Notes: generated from the letters alone by a model not told the origin. Shown: positions 47,516 through 63,300, numbered from the stretch's first letter. The stretch is 64,000 nucleotides of DNA from Nemania diffusa (GCA_038501195.1 JBBPUQ010000002.1:372001-436000), one strand, 5' to 3'. Made by a program: numbers and translations.

Positions 47516-49690
47516 AACTTTATCACTTAGTAGTGATAGCTTTGCGATAAGATTTTTCGTGACAGCGGACTCGTGGCAAGAGAGGGAGGAGTATGGACGC
47601 CCTAGGCAGCCTACACGTTGGTTTGCTAATTTGACCACCCAGTTTACAGTTCGTAGTGTAGTCAGTGAAGCTCGCTACGCCCTTCTGATGAAGATCCCTC
47701 TATTCAGTATTATGTCTTGCATTGGTAGTGCATTACGGGCGAACCTACCCTTACGGGGTTGCCGTGAATGCAACCCGCACACCATTCTTTTGTCATAACC
47801 CCTATTAGGAATGTATTGGAAGCAACATCATGTACGCGACAAGCTGAAAATAATACTGCGCTCATGTAGAACCCCAGTAAGCCTTGATTCTTGATTTAAT
47901 TGGCAGCGTGAACTAGACATACCATGCACCCGTGCGGTCAGCCCGCTGCGTGTCATCATGCTCACGAAGCGAGCGACCAATTGACGATACGATGCGCTAT
48001 CATCGCCGAGCTCCCAGTGCTGCATTATCGTGACTCACGCAATTTGAATTGGGGTGATAACTTTACTCCAATCGGATCAGCGATGTCACACCACATTGAC
48101 TATACCGCTTTTCTGCGCCATAGATAAAGAGTCTACGGCTGGGTAGATTTTGGAGCGAAACTGCCGGCCCCCAATGCCACTTCTGTGGTTGACAAGAGCA
48201 GCTCCCACCCTCCCACATCAGCCATGCATCCCCTCCAACATGGAGAAGTGGAGGCAGTGATTTGATTAAGTTATCGGCTCACCACCCCGTCTCGTTATCA
48301 AATTCCATGCGGCTCTGCAATCTCGATATCGCTATACCCGCACATAGCGTATTAACGACTTGGCTAAACCGTAGCACTACTGACGAGAATGCAGAGTGCG
48401 CGACCTCTAAAGTAGTATTTACAATGATCTCGGGTCATGTATAGGCCAATGCGACACTGCTACCAGTACCTTCGACTGGACGAATACCCGGGTCAAACCG
48501 GGAACTTGACTATCAGCGGTCCCTTGCACATGGGGTCGCGACAGCTAGCTTTGACATGTAAGTTTAAAATTTTATCAAAAGGTCTGAGTTGGCCCTGCTG
48601 CTATTTAAATGTCGCTATATGTCTAGATTTCTTTTAGGGTGCCCACATACCTTATGCTAGTCCCTCATTCTCATTGAGAAACAATTAATTTCTGCTTTAA
48701 TTAATGATATCCTGAGCTATTAAGCTGAAGCCGGGACCTTCCTATCAGGCGATGATATGACTAGACACTATCGCACGGTGATAAAGCACCGACTTGAGGT
48801 GAGTCACTAGAGGAGCCGATTAACTATAATAGATGTCCGCAAACTTTCGCAGAAGTTGCGAACCTTTACAGCTAGTATGCCTACCAATTCCAGCCGACCG
48901 GGCGCGATTGCGGCCTGTTGAGATACACCGATATTGATCTGTTGAATGCTTTTCAGACTCTTTGGTAGGATAGCTGAACTGGAGTCTAATTTCGACATTG
49001 GCTAGCAAATCGTGAGCGCATCTTTTGTATTTGTGGTAAACAGAGATCGAGTTTGTCAATTCTGATTAAGTTCATAAATTGTTATTCTTATTATTAGAGT
49101 TGCCGTATAAGTAAGTGCTCTATAGTCTATAGACAACGTGTCCTATATACTCGAGCTGATCATGTACATATGGCCTTTTAGACTAATGAAAATGTAGACC
49201 ATATTATCAAACAGATTTGGTCAAATCTAAGGATATCGTGACTCGACCCTAGCACTTCTGACCCCCTGAATGGTTCCTCCTACCCTAGCCCACTAGTCTA
49301 AACCCCTAGATGTCTCCACAACGTAGCGGATAGGAATGATAAGACCGAGGGCTAGCTTAGATAATAAGAGGAAAAGACAATTAGCGGGAAATTCTAGTAG
49401 CAGTCTTTTTAAGCCAATATATAGAGAGCACTCAAAGGTTATTGCAATCAAGCATTTCAACCAGGCTTCCGCAGTATTGCTAAGAAGAGCTTGGCTTCGG
49501 TCTGAACTCAATTCACAAGGCACCAGGCAAACCTGGGAGACCTAATTGATTAAGTGGACTTCGAGAAAGTGAAGATCAACAAAACCTTGGCACCCCGGCC
49601 TTGTCAGCAATGTGGCTGTGACAAGGGCTTATTTTATAGGGCTTGGAACAAGGTCTATTCAGCTAATAAATCACTTTAGTCTTACAAAAT
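47516..49690. other. Intergenic region containing the right copy of a diverged repeat
   Basis: No gene is recognisable. It includes the HeLo-pseudokinase promoter, the right repeat copy at about 47790-48330, and a transition to AT-rich DNA that becomes abrupt near 49690. Short frames present are not convincing. Confidence 0.5.
47790..48330 (+). repeat. Diverged direct repeat, right copy
   Basis: It is the partner of 36016-36500, in the same orientation and about 11.8 kb away. Identity by eye is about 60-70% with small gaps, highest at the two ends. It lies just outside the HeLo-pseudokinase gene. Confidence 0.65.
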
Positions 49691-52600
49691 CCATAATTCT
49701 CTTCTTCCTTTTAGTCTAAAAGAATCAGTTCTTTTTATACCTAAAAGTTTCTAAGCTATAGTTTATATAATCTAGTACTTTTAAAACTGTTAATTTTTTT
49801 TGCATATAATTGCAGATTTAAATAATTTGTTTTATTTAATAGCTTTTATATAAATAAATTAAATTTTAAATTATTAAATATATATATATATAACTAGTTA
49901 ATAGTTTTTTATAAATTTAAAACAGTTTTAGTTATATAATATTATATTTTTTTTCTTTTTATATTTATTTTTAAATATAATAACTATTTTTTATTTAATT
50001 AAAAAATTAATATAATTGTTATTATTAATATAAATATTTTTAAGCTTTTTTAATTATTAAATATAAAAATTTTTAATAAATTTTTTAGTTTTAAAATTAT
50101 ATAATTATTTATAAAGTTTTTAAATTTAATATTTTTTAATTAGTTAATTTTTTTATTTAATAAAATATTTTATATATTTTTAAATTTTTATAAAATTTAT
50201 AATTTTGTTAATATAATATTTATTAATAGTTTGTAAAATTTAATTTTATATAAAATTTAATTAAAATTAAATAATATTTAATTATTAATATAATATAATT
50301 TTATAAACAAAATATAAAACAAGTTATAAACTTTTTATTTTTTAAATAAAATAAACTTAATAATAATAAATAAAATCACTTTTTAAATTTTAAATAGTTT
50401 TAATATTTTATTGTTAAATTTTTTAATAGATTATTTAGTTTTAATATATTATATATTTAATATTATTAATTAGTTTTTTTTATAAATAAAAGTTTTTTTT
50501 TTATATTTATTAGTTTATTTTTTTATTTCTTTGCAATTTATTTTAAAATAAACTTTAGTTTTTTTATAAATTTAAATTATTTAATAAATATATAACTAAT
50601 TATTTAAATTATAAAATATATTAAAAAATAAATTATAAATATATTATATATTTAAAATTAAAATATATAAAAATTAAAACTATAATAAAATAATATTTAA
50701 AAAGTTGAAATATTTTATTTATTTCTATTGTTTATTTTTAATTTTTTTAATTTTTTTTATTAATATTTGTTAATAATTTTATAATTTTAAAAAGAATTTT
50801 AATAAATTATTAATATTTTTTAAAAGTTTTTAATATTTTTTATTTAATAATATAATTAATTTTATTTTTAGTTATAGCAATTTTTTTTATATTAATAATA
50901 TAATTAAAAAATTCTACTTTTTATATTTTATATTTTTATTTTTATAATATAAAAGTAAAATTATATTTAATTAATTAATAAAATGTTTTTTTTATAATAT
51001 ATTTATATTTTTATATTATATTTATATAAATTAAAAAATTATTAAAATATATAAACAGTTTATTATTAATAAAACTTTTAAAAATATTATTTATTATTAA
51101 TTAAAAAGTAATAAATATATTAATAAGCTTTATTAATATAACAATATATTTAAAAAGTTTATATTTATAATAAAAAGTAATTTTTTATTTATAATATTTT
51201 TTAATTTATATTAAATAAAACTTAAATTTTAAATCAATTTTAATAAATTATTTAATTATATAAAATTAAGCTTAAAACTTATTAATTAAAAAAATAAAAT
51301 ATTATATAAATATTATAATTTTATTAAATTTTTTATAATTTATTATAAAATATAAAAAATTATTTAAGTTTTTTTTTTTTATAAATATAAAAAAAGCTTT
51401 ATATAAAAAAATCAATTTAGAAATATAATTACTATTTAATATTTTTTTAAATTATAATTTAAAAATATTAAATTTTTTTATATTTATAATATATAAAAGT
51501 TTTTATAAAAATAATTTATTTTTATAAAAGTTTATTTTATAGTTTTATAATTAATAGTTAAAAAGTTTTATAGCAGTTTTTTTATTTATAATTAATAAAT
51601 ATTTTTAAAGTTTAGCTAATATATTTTTTAAAACAATTTAAACTATTGTTTATATTAATATAATATTATAAAAGTTTATTTTTAATTAATTAAATATAGC
51701 TTAATTAATACAATTTTTATAGCAGTAATATAAAATAAATTAGTTATTATTGTTTTATTTATTATTATAATAAAATAATATTATATTATATATTTAAAAC
51801 AATTAATTTAAAATTAAACTAAATAAAATAATTATTTTAATATTAAAATATTAAATCATTTATATAATATTTTTTGCTTTTTTTTACAATAGTAATATTA
51901 AAAATAGTTATTAGTTTTAAAATTTTATATTTAATAATTAAAAGTTTTTATTTTTAAGCTTAAATAAAAACAAATATTAATATTAAACTATTAATATTTA
52001 ATAAAACTTATATTAAATATTTTTTTTTATTATATATAAAAGTTATAAATATAATAAATTATTTATTAAATTTAAATTATTTATTAATTTATTTATTATT
52101 ATTTAATTTAATATTGCGGTTTTTTTTTAAAAATAAAAGTTATAATAGTTTTATTTTAATTTAAATATAAACTTTTATAAAATATAATATAAAAACTGTT
52201 TAAAAATCTAAATTAAAGTTTTTTATTTTAATAAAACAAAATATAAATTAATTTAATATAATTATATTTATTTTAGTTTTTTTTTAAATAAATAATAATA
52301 ACTTTTTATTGCTTTTATATTTAATAATAAAAACTTTTTTTAATATCAAAAATAAATTTTGTTTGTTAATATTTTTTTAAATAAAATAAATCAAAGTTTA
52401 ATAATTGTTATAGCTATAACATTAATATACTTTTTTAATTTTTTTTAAATTAATTAATAATAGTTTAAACAATATTAATTAAAATGTTTTTATTAAATAT
52501 TTAATGTTTTAGTTTTAAATTAATTTTAACTAGTTTTTTTAAGTTTTTATTAATAGACTTTTTATTAGCGTTTTTTTTTAAAAATTAATTTTAGTTATTA

Positions 52601-52760
52601 AAATCAAAGCGATTTTTATATTTATTATTAATTTAATTTAATTTTAAATATTTTTATATTAAAATAAGTTTTTTTTTTAATAAAATATTTAAATTAGTTA
52701 ATATATTTTTATAAATTTAATTAATTTTTTTAATAGTTTTAAAAAAATTATTATTATTTT

Positions 52761-53070
52761 TATTATAAATTATATTTATATTTAAACAAATAAATTTTAA
52801 AAGTAGTTAATATATATAATATAGTTAATAAATAACTAAAATAGCTAAGTAGATTTTATTATTTATTAAAAATAATAAATTTATTAAAAATTGAATAAAA
52901 TAATAAATATAAAAAAATAAAAATAATAAATAAAAAAACATTTATATAAATATATTAATTTAATCGAAAAAGTTAAATTTGTTTTTTAATTTTTTCAGCT
53001 TTAGTTTTTTTTTTAAAATATATAATATTATTTAGTTTTTAAATTTATTATTAATATTATATTTATTATA
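52761..53070 (+). repeat. 5' LTR of the retrotransposon relic
   Basis: This 310-bp copy keeps noticeably more C and G than its partner, for example TAGCTAAGTAGA where the right copy has TAATTAAATAAA. It is flanked on the left by ATTTT (52756-52760). Confidence 0.65.
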
Positions 53071-56000
53071 AAAATAAAGTTTATTTTAACTGTTTAAAAA
53101 AACAATAAATTTTTAAAAATTTTTAAATAAATTAATTAATTTTAATATATTAAAATAATATAACTAACTTTTAATAATAATATATTTATTATTAATTATA
53201 AAACAATTTAATAATAAATCTAGTTTATTAAAAATAAATTAATAAAGTTTGTTTTTTAAATATAAATAAACTATAAATAAAATAAATTATATTAATAATT
53301 TTAAAATTTTTAAAGTTTATTTAAAAATTATATAAAATATATTTATATTATAAAATATATTATAAACAATAATAATAAGTTTTATTATAACATTTTTAAT
53401 AATAGAAAATTTTTTATTTTTAATATTTATAAAAAGTTTAAATTTATTTATAAAAACTTTAAAAAATATAATAAATAATAGTAATATATAGTTATTAATA
53501 AAACTATATATAATAATATAGTTAAAAAAATAATAATTAATATTAAATATTTTATTGTTTAAAATAAAACTTTTTAAATAGTTTTTGTTTTTTTTATTTT
53601 AAAAAAAAAAAAAATATAGCTTAAATATAATAAATTAATAACTTTTAAATAATTTTAAATAATAATAAATATTTATAATAAAACAATATATTAAAAGTTT
53701 AAATATTAAATTTTATAATTAAATATTGTTTAAAAAATTATAAAAAAGCTAAAAAATATAACAAATTTTTTTAAATAAAATATTTATTTTTTATATATTT
53801 AAATAATTAAGTTAAAAAAAAAAATTAAATAATAAAAAATAAATATAATTTATTAAAAAACTAATTTTTAAAATATTATATTTTATAAAATTATAAATAT
53901 TTATAAAAAAAAAAATATAAATTTAAAAAATTAAATCGAAGTTTTTTAAAACTAAATTATATTTATAGTAGCTATAATATTAAAATTTATATTAATAACT
54001 TTTATTAATAATTTAGTTTTTATTAAAATAATTTAATAATAAAAATAAAAACAAAAAAATATTTTAAAATTTAAAACTATTAATAAAACTTTTATAATTA
54101 TTAAAAAAAAAACTAAACTATTAGTTAAAATAGTTAATTTATTTATATTTATTAATAATAAATTAATTAAAAATAAAATTAAAATTTAATTTAAATATTA
54201 GTTTATATTGTTAAAAAATAAATTAATTAAAAATATTAACTATTATAACTAAAATTTAAAAAAAATCGATTATATTATTAATTAAATAAAAAGTTTTATT
54301 TTTAAAAATATTATAAAATTTATTATAAATAATTATAAAAAAAAACTTATTTTAAAAATAAATATAAAAGTTTTAAATTATTTGTTTATTTATTATTATA
54401 ACTTTAATAAATATAAAAAAATATAAATTAAATATTAAAACTTTAAAATATAAAACTTTAATAAGTTTATATAATTTAATATAAAATTTATTAAATAAAT
54501 TAAAATAGTTTAAATTAATTTTATAAATTTTTAAAAAAATTTATATAACAAACTATTAAAATAAATTAATAAATTATATATTAAAAAATTATATAATAAT
54601 TAAATAATATTTATTAATTTTTATAATTATATTTAAATATATAATTATTAATAATATAAAAATTTTATTATTTAAAAAATATAATAAAAAAAAAACTTTT
54701 TAAAAATAACTAAATAAAAAAAAAATCTAAAATTTAAAAAAAAAAAAAAAAAACTTATAAAATCGAATTTATATTAAAAAAATAGCATTAAATATTTAAA
54801 TATTTTTATTTTAAATATAACTTTAAATAGTTATTATATTTATATTAAAATTTTATTTAATTAAATAAAAGTTTTAATTTTATAAAGTTAATATTTTATA
54901 TATTATAATTAAAAATATAAAAGTAATAAATATTTTTATAAATTTAATTTTAAACAATTTAATATAATTTATATTAATATTATTTTTATTTAAACTATAA
55001 AGTTTAAATAAATATAAACTATATTAAAAAAAAAGCTAAAAAATATTATTTAAAACAATTAAACTTTTATTTTAAATAAATTTATATATTAATATTAAAT
55101 ATAAATAAATATAAAAAATATTATTTAATTTTTTATAAAAACTATTAAAAAAAAACTTTTTTTTTATAAATTATATAATAATAAATAATAAATTTATTTT
55201 ATTAATAAAAATATTAGTTAATATAAAAATAAATATATATTTATTAATTAAATTAAATTTTATTATAAAAATTTTAAAATATTTAAAACTTAAAATAATT
55301 ATAAAATTTATATTATTTTAAATAATAAATTATAATAAAAAAGCTATATAAACTATTAATACTATTTTAAAAATATATTTTTATATATAAAATAAAATAA
55401 TTTTAAATATATTTTTATTAATAATAAATATAAAATATAATATTATTATAAAAAAAAAGTACTTAAATTATTATAATATTTTAATAAATAATAAAAAAAA
55501 AAAACTATTATTTTTTAATAATTAAAAATTAAAATATTAAACTTTTAAAATTTTAATAAATAATATAAAAAATTTAATTATTAACTTTAATTATTAACAA
55601 AATATAAACTATTAATAAAAATTAATAAAAAAAAAAAAATAAAAAAAAAAAAATAAATATATAAATTAAATATATTAAAAAATAAAAAAAATAAAAAAAA
55701 TATAAAAACTAAATTTAAAAAAGTTTGTTTTTATATTAATAAATTTAAACATTAAAAAAAACAAATAAAAATTATATAAAAAAAAAAGTTTTTAATTAGT
55801 TTTTAGCTATTTATTTTAATTTTATAGCTTTTATAAACTAATTTTAATATAAATAAAAACTATTTATAATAAAAAATATAATATATAAAATATATATTAT
55901 AAAAAAATATTTATAAAAATAATTTAAATTTTTATATTTTTTTTATAAAAAAAATATATAAAAATTATAAATTAAAAATAAAATATAATTAATATAATTT

Positions 56001-59000
56001 ATATTAATTATAAAAAAATACAATTAAATAATATAAATATTAATTAATTTAAATTAATATTATTAATATTATAAAATTTAATATAATAATAAAATAAAAA
56101 AATATTATTTTATATAATATAATTTTATTATATAAATTAAATTAAATAATTTTTTAAAAAAAATATAAAAAGTTAATAAAAAATATAAAAAAGTTAATAA
56201 AAATAATATTATATATAATATTTAAAAAATATTATAAATATTTTAATATATTTAATAAAATAGTTTTAAATATTTTTTTTTTATATTGTTTAAATATTAA
56301 TTATTAAATTATTATTAATAGTTTTTTTAAAACTTTTTTAAAATATAATATATTATATAAAATATTATTAAAAAAAACAAAAATATATTAAAAATATATT
56401 AATAATAATTTAATAAAAAACTTTATTAAATTAATAATAATATTATAAATAATATTAATTTTATTTATTAAAAAAAAAATAGTTTTTTATAACTATTTAT
56501 AAACTATAAAAAATTAAATTTAATTATTTAAAAAAATAAATATTTTTTATTTTTATTTAATAAAATTTTAATTAAAATATTTTAAATTAAAGTTTATATA
56601 AAAATAAATATTTAATAAATTTTTTATTATATTTAAATATTTAAAAAAAATAAATTATTAATAGTTTTTTATATAAAATATAAAATTTATTAATTTAAAA
56701 TATTTTTATTTAAATTAATAAATAAATTTATAATATTTTAATATTATATAAATAATATATTAAAAAATTATTTAAATATATTTTATATAATATATATTAA
56801 TAATATATTAATTTATTTTAATAATAAATTTAAATATAAATATTATATTAATAAAATATTAATTTATTTAAAAAAAATTAAATTATAAATTAATTTTAAA
56901 AAATATAAATTTTATATAAAAAAACTAAATTTTTAAAATTTATTATAAAAATATATAAAATAAAAATTATATATTATTAAAATTTATTTTATAATAAAAA
57001 AGAAAAATATATTTTAAAAAAATATAGTTATTTTTAAATTTTTATAACTTTTATAAAAAGTTTATAAAAAAATATAAATAAATTATAAAATTATTTATTA
57101 ATTTTATATATATTAATATAATATTTTAATAAATTTTAAAATATTAAAAAATATTTAAAATTTTATAAATAATTTTAATAAATATATTTATTTTATATTA
57201 TTTTTTTTATAATATTAAAATTATAATAAAAATTAATTTTTTTAATAATATAATATTAAATATATTATTTTAAAAAAATAGTTTAAAAAATTTATAAAAA
57301 TTAATAGTTTTTTTTTTAAAAATATTTTATAATATAAAATTTAATTATAAAATATATAATAAAAAAATATTAACAATTATAAAAAAGTTATTATATTAAA
57401 AAATAAAATTAATTAATATATAATATTCTTTTATAATTTTAATAAATTATATAATTTTAAAATATTTTAATATAAAAAAATATTAAACTTTTAATAAATA
57501 AAATAAATAAAATTTATAAATTATTATTATTTTATAATTATATATTGTTTAAGTTTAAAAAATATTATTATTAATATTTTTTTAAAATTTTTAAAAAATA
57601 TAAAAATATAAAAAAAAAAAAAAACAAACAAAAAATAATAACTTTATTTAAACTAATAACTTTTGTAAAAAGTTTTTTTAAAAATTTATAATAATATATA
57701 TATTAAAAAATAATATTATATTTTTATTAAGTTTTAAAATATTATTAATTAATTTAATTTTAAAAATTAATAAAATTAATAAAAATTTAATTAAATATAA
57801 AAAAAAAATTTATATTAATTAAAATTTAAATTAAATAATATTAAATAATTTAATATTATATAAAAAATATTTAATAATATTAAATTAATTAAAAAAATAT
57901 ATATTTAATTAGTTATTATATATTTAAAAAAAAATAAAATAAAAGTTTTAATAATTTAAAAATATTAATAATTTAAAGTTTATAAAAAAATAAATTAATA
58001 TATAATAAATTGTTTATATAAAATAATTAAAGTTTTAAAAAATAAAATATTAAAAAAGTTAAAATTTTTAAAAATATTAAAATATATATAATAATATATA
58101 ATAATAAATTTTAAATATTATTTTTTTAATAATAATAAAAATAATATAACTTTTTATATAATTAATAAATTATTTAAATTTATATAAATTATAATTTATA
58201 AAAATATAATAATTATAAAATAAATTATAAAAATATATTATAATAAATTATATTAAATATATAATTAATTAAAAAATTTTATTAATAATTATAATTTTTA
58301 ATTTATAATTAAATTTATACATAAATTATTTTAAATTTATAAAATAAAATTAAATTTTTTTTTATTAATTATAAATAAATTATTAAATAAATAAAAATTA
58401 TATATAAATAAATAAATTAAAAATTATAATTTTTTATTAATTATTTTTAAAAAAATTAATTTAAAATATTATTAATATTAAATATAATATAAATATTATT
58501 ATTATATAAATTATTAAAAAATTTATTTTTATATAAAATATTAATTAATTAAATTATAAAAATAATATTTAATTAAAAAATTAAAATAAAAAAATTAATA
58601 TTTAAATTAATAAAAAAAAAATTAAATTATAAAAAAATATAAAGTTTTATAATAAAAATATATAAATATATAATAATAATAAAACAATAAATATTTTAAA
58701 TTTAATAAAAAATAATTAATTAAATTAATAAATATTAATAAAATTTAAATTTTTTATTAAAAAATTAAATATATATTTTATAAAAAAAAAACAAATAAAT
58801 AAATTAATTTAATAATAAATTAAATTATTTAATAATAAAAATATATTATAAAATTATTAATAATAATAAAAAAAATATTTTTAAATTTTATTTATTAAAC
58901 TTTTAAAAAAAATTTTAATAATTTTATATAAATTAATTATATAAATATTTAAAAAATTTATTTTTAAAATAAAATTTTAAATATTTAAATAAAAAAATTA

Positions 59001-59468
59001 TAAATTTTAAATATAATAAAAAAAAATAAAAAATAAAAAAAGTTTTATTATTATATATTAAATTAAATAAGTTTTATTATAAAATAATTTAAAAAAAATA
59101 AAATTATAACAATTAATAATATTTAATAAATATATTAAAAAATTTTTTAATATATATATAAAAATTTTATAAGTAAAATTTTAATATAAAAAGTTTTTTA
59201 ATTAAATTATTAAAATAAAAAAAAATAATATAAAAGAAAATATTTATAAAAAAATATTTTAATAATAATAAAATTAATATAAAAAAAAAATATTATATAT
59301 ATAAAAAATAAAAGAATTTTTAAATATATATATAATATTATATAAAAATTAATAATTTTATTAAATTAATTATTAATATAATAAAAAAATAATAAAGTTT
59401 AAAAATTTATAGTTTAAATATTTATTATAATAAAAATTTAAATTAAATTTTTTTTATATAAAAAAAAT

Positions 59469-59778
59469 TATTATAAATTATATTTATATTTAAATAAATA
59501 AATTTTAAAAATAATTAATATATATAATATAATTAATAAATAATTAAAATAATTAAATAAATTTTATTATTTATTAAAAATATTAAATTTATTAAAAATT
59601 AAATAAAATAATAAATATAAAAAAATAAAAATAATAAATAAAAAAATATTTATATAAATATATTAATTTAATTAAAAAAATTAAGTTTATTTTTTAGTTT
59701 TTTTAATTTTAGTTTTTTTTTTAAAATATATAATATTATTTAATTTTTAAATTTATTATTAATATTATATTTATTATA
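59469..59778 (+). repeat. 3' LTR of the retrotransposon relic
   Basis: It is colinear with the left LTR. Nearly every difference is T or A here where the left copy has C or G; I noticed one A/T difference and about two sites going the other way. ATTTT follows at 59779-59783. Confidence 0.65.
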
Positions 59779-60282
59779 ATTTTTAAAAAAGCTGTTTTTT
59801 TTATTATAAATTAATTTAATAATTTTATTAAAAAAAGTTTTAATTATATAAATTTAAAATATAATTTTAAATTATTTAATAATTTTATTAAAATTTAATA
59901 ATTTTATAAAATATTATATTATATTATTTTAATATTTTAATTTATATATTTTTTTAAAATAACTTTATAAATTAATTAATAATTTTAAAAGTTTAATTAA
60001 TTTAATTAAAATTTTTTTTATTAATATTATATTTAAATTTTATTAATTAATAAAAAACTAATTTAGTTAATTTTAATATTATTATTTAAAAAAATATTAA
60101 TATAAATTTATATATATATTTATATTTAATTTTATTATAATTAAAACTTTAAAAAAATTTTATTATTATAAATAATAAATTTATTTAATTAAATAAAATT
60201 AATTATTATAATCATTAAAAAATAAATTAAATATTTTATAATTTATATTAATTTATTTTTATTATTTATAAATTAAAATAAA

Positions 60283-60310
60283 TTATTATTATTATTATTA
60301 TTATTATTTA
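60283..60310. repeat. (ATT)n microsatellite
   Basis: About nine consecutive ATT units occur in the AT-rich block. It is a simple slippage repeat with no coding content. Confidence 0.7.
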
Positions 60311-63300
60311 TAAGTTTTTATAATAGTTTTTATAAAAAGTTTTATAATAAAATTAAAAGTTTATATTTATTATTAAATTTATTTAAGTTAAAATTTTTTA
60401 AATTTTTAATATTTATTAATATTATTAATTAAATATATATAATTTAATATTAAATAGCTATTATTTTTAAAATATTATATATTTATATTATTTAAAAATA
60501 TTTATTAATTAATTATTTTTATATATAAACTTTATTATTAAAATATTTAATATTAAATTTAAACAAAGTTTTATTTATAAAAAATTTATTAATAAAAATT
60601 AAAAACTATATTATAAATTTAACTGTTATGTTTTTTTTTTAAAAATAATTAATAATAAAATAAACATTTATTTTTTAATTATTTTATAATTATTTTTATA
60701 TTTTTTTAATAATTATTTTTATATATAAATAAAAATTAATAATTTATATAAAGTTAATAGTTTTATTATAAAAGTTTTATAATTGTTTTTTTATAATATT
60801 AATTTATATATTAAAGTTTATAATTAATTTAATATAAATTTGTTTTTATTTTTATATTTTAAAATAAAATATATAAAAAATATTATAATTATTAATAAAA
60901 CTTTTTATATATATATATATAAAAAAATTTAAAATAATTTATAAAGTTTAAAGTTTGTTTTTAAATTTTAAAATTTTATATTAATTTATATATATATTTT
61001 ATAAAAAAAAATATAATTAAAAAAGTTATATATAAATTATTTATATATATATATATATATAACTTATAAGTTTTATAAATTTTAATAAGTTTTTATATTT
61101 TTTATTTTTTTAATTATTTAATAAAAGTTTTAACTTAAGTTTTAATTATATATATTTAAATATATATATATAAGTTTTATTAACTTATTAATTTAATATT
61201 AAAAATTTTTTTTTTTATATAATAACTTTAGTTTTAATATTAATTAATTTTTTGTTATTTTTTTTGCTATTTAATTAATTTATATATATTTTTATTTATA
61301 TAATTAATTTATTTATATTAACTAGTTTTTTTAATGTTTAATTAAATGTTTTTTTTATATAAATATTTATTAAATTATTTTTATTATTAATTTAATATAT
61401 TTTTATAATTTTATAATTTTTATATATTTTTTAAAATAATATAATATTAATTATAAATTATTTTTTTTATATAGTTTTTAATTTAATTAAATATTTATAT
61501 AAAAATGTAAAATTAATATATATAATTAATTATATAGTTAATAATTTTATTATATAAATAATTTTTTAAAAAGTTATACTAAATATAATAATATAATTAA
61601 ATTTATTAACTATATTATATAATTTATTTATTAATATATTATATATAATTTATTTATATTTAATTAAATTTTAATAAATAATATTACTTTTAATTATAAA
61701 AATATTTTTTATATAGTTTTTACTAATTAATATAATTATAAATTTAATTTAAAAACTTAAATTTTTATTATTTATAAATATTTTATTAATAAAAATAAAA
61801 ATTTTTATATAATTAAAATTTAAAAATATATAATATAATTTTTATTATATATTATTAATTTATTATTATATTTATATATTTAATATTTTAATATTATTTT
61901 TTAATAATTTTTGAATTTATATAATAATTAATAAATTATATAATATTTTTAATTAATATATTAATATAATATATATTTTTTAAATTTATTAAATAATATA
62001 TTATTAAAAATAATTTTTTATATAAAAGTTAATAATATATAATTGTTTAATTTATTTTTATTAAATAAAAAAGAAATTTTATTTATTTATTTAAATTTTA
62101 TTTTTATTAAATTTAATAAAATATTTAAATATTAATTTTATTTTTAGTTTTATATAAAATAATAACTTAGTTTTTTTTTTATATAAAAATTTTTTAAATA
62201 TAATATTAAAAATATTATTTATTTAAAATTTTAAAATTATAAATTTATTAAGTTTTTTTTTAATATATAATAAATATAAATTATATATAAATATTTTTAT
62301 ATTTAATTTTTAATAATAATATTTATAATAAATTTTATATTAATATAATTTTAATTTAATTAATTTATATAATAATTATATAATTTAAAATATAATATTT
62401 ATTAAATATTTGTTTTTTAGTTTTTTTAATAAATAAATATAAATTTTTTAATTCAATTTATTATATAATTATATATATATTTAAAAAATATTTTATAATT
62501 TTATATATATATTATAATTTTAAATTAATAATAGTTTTAAAATTATAATAAATTATTAATTTATATATTAAATTATTAATATTTATATAAAAATTTAAAT
62601 TTTATTATTATTTTTATATTTTTATATAATTAATTTAAATTTTTTATATAGTTTAATTATTTTATTTTTAACTTTTTATTTAAATTTTATTTAAAAAATT
62701 TTTATTTAATTATATTAATTTAAATTATATTATATAAATTAAAATATATTTTAAATTATTAATATATTTATTTTAGTTATATTTAATTATTTAAAAAATA
62801 TATTAAATATAATAATTATATTGTTTTATTTTAATTATATAATTAAAATATAATTATTAATTTTTTTTAATATAAAATATTAATTATTAATAAATATAAA
62901 TAATTTTTTTAATTTATTTTTATATTAAAGTTATAGCTATTTAATAATTTAAAAAAAATTATATAAAAAGTTATTTTTTTTATATAATAAATTAAATATA
63001 GCTTTTTATTAATAATATAATTTAAATTATATATAATAAAACTTAATTAATTTATTTATTATATTAATTATAATATTATAATTTTTAATTGTAAAAATTT
63101 TATATAGTTTTATTTAATTTTTTTGTTTTTTTTATATTATTATTTTATTTTAAAAAAATAAAAAAAATACTTTATATAATAATATTAATTTGTTTTTAAT
63201 TTATATAATTTAATTAATATTAACTTTTATATAAATATTTTTTAATATTTTTATAATTTTTTATATAACTTTTATTTTTTAAATAATTTTTAATAAAAAA

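Larger units (their letters stand above)
52761..59778 (+). mobile_element. LTR retrotransposon relic, RIP-mutated
   Basis: Two 310-bp direct repeats (52761-53070 and 59469-59778) align without gaps at a constant offset of 6,708 bp. Each begins TA and ends TA, as TG...CA would after C-to-T and G-to-A mutation. The 5 bp before the left repeat and after the right repeat are both ATTTT, a target duplication of the right size for Gypsy/Copia elements. An A-tract lies immediately before the right repeat, as a polypurine tract would for a plus-strand element. The total of 7,018 bp is normal for the class. Coding content is erased, so superfamily is unknown. Low complexity raises the chance of a random 5-bp match. 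Confidence 0.65.
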
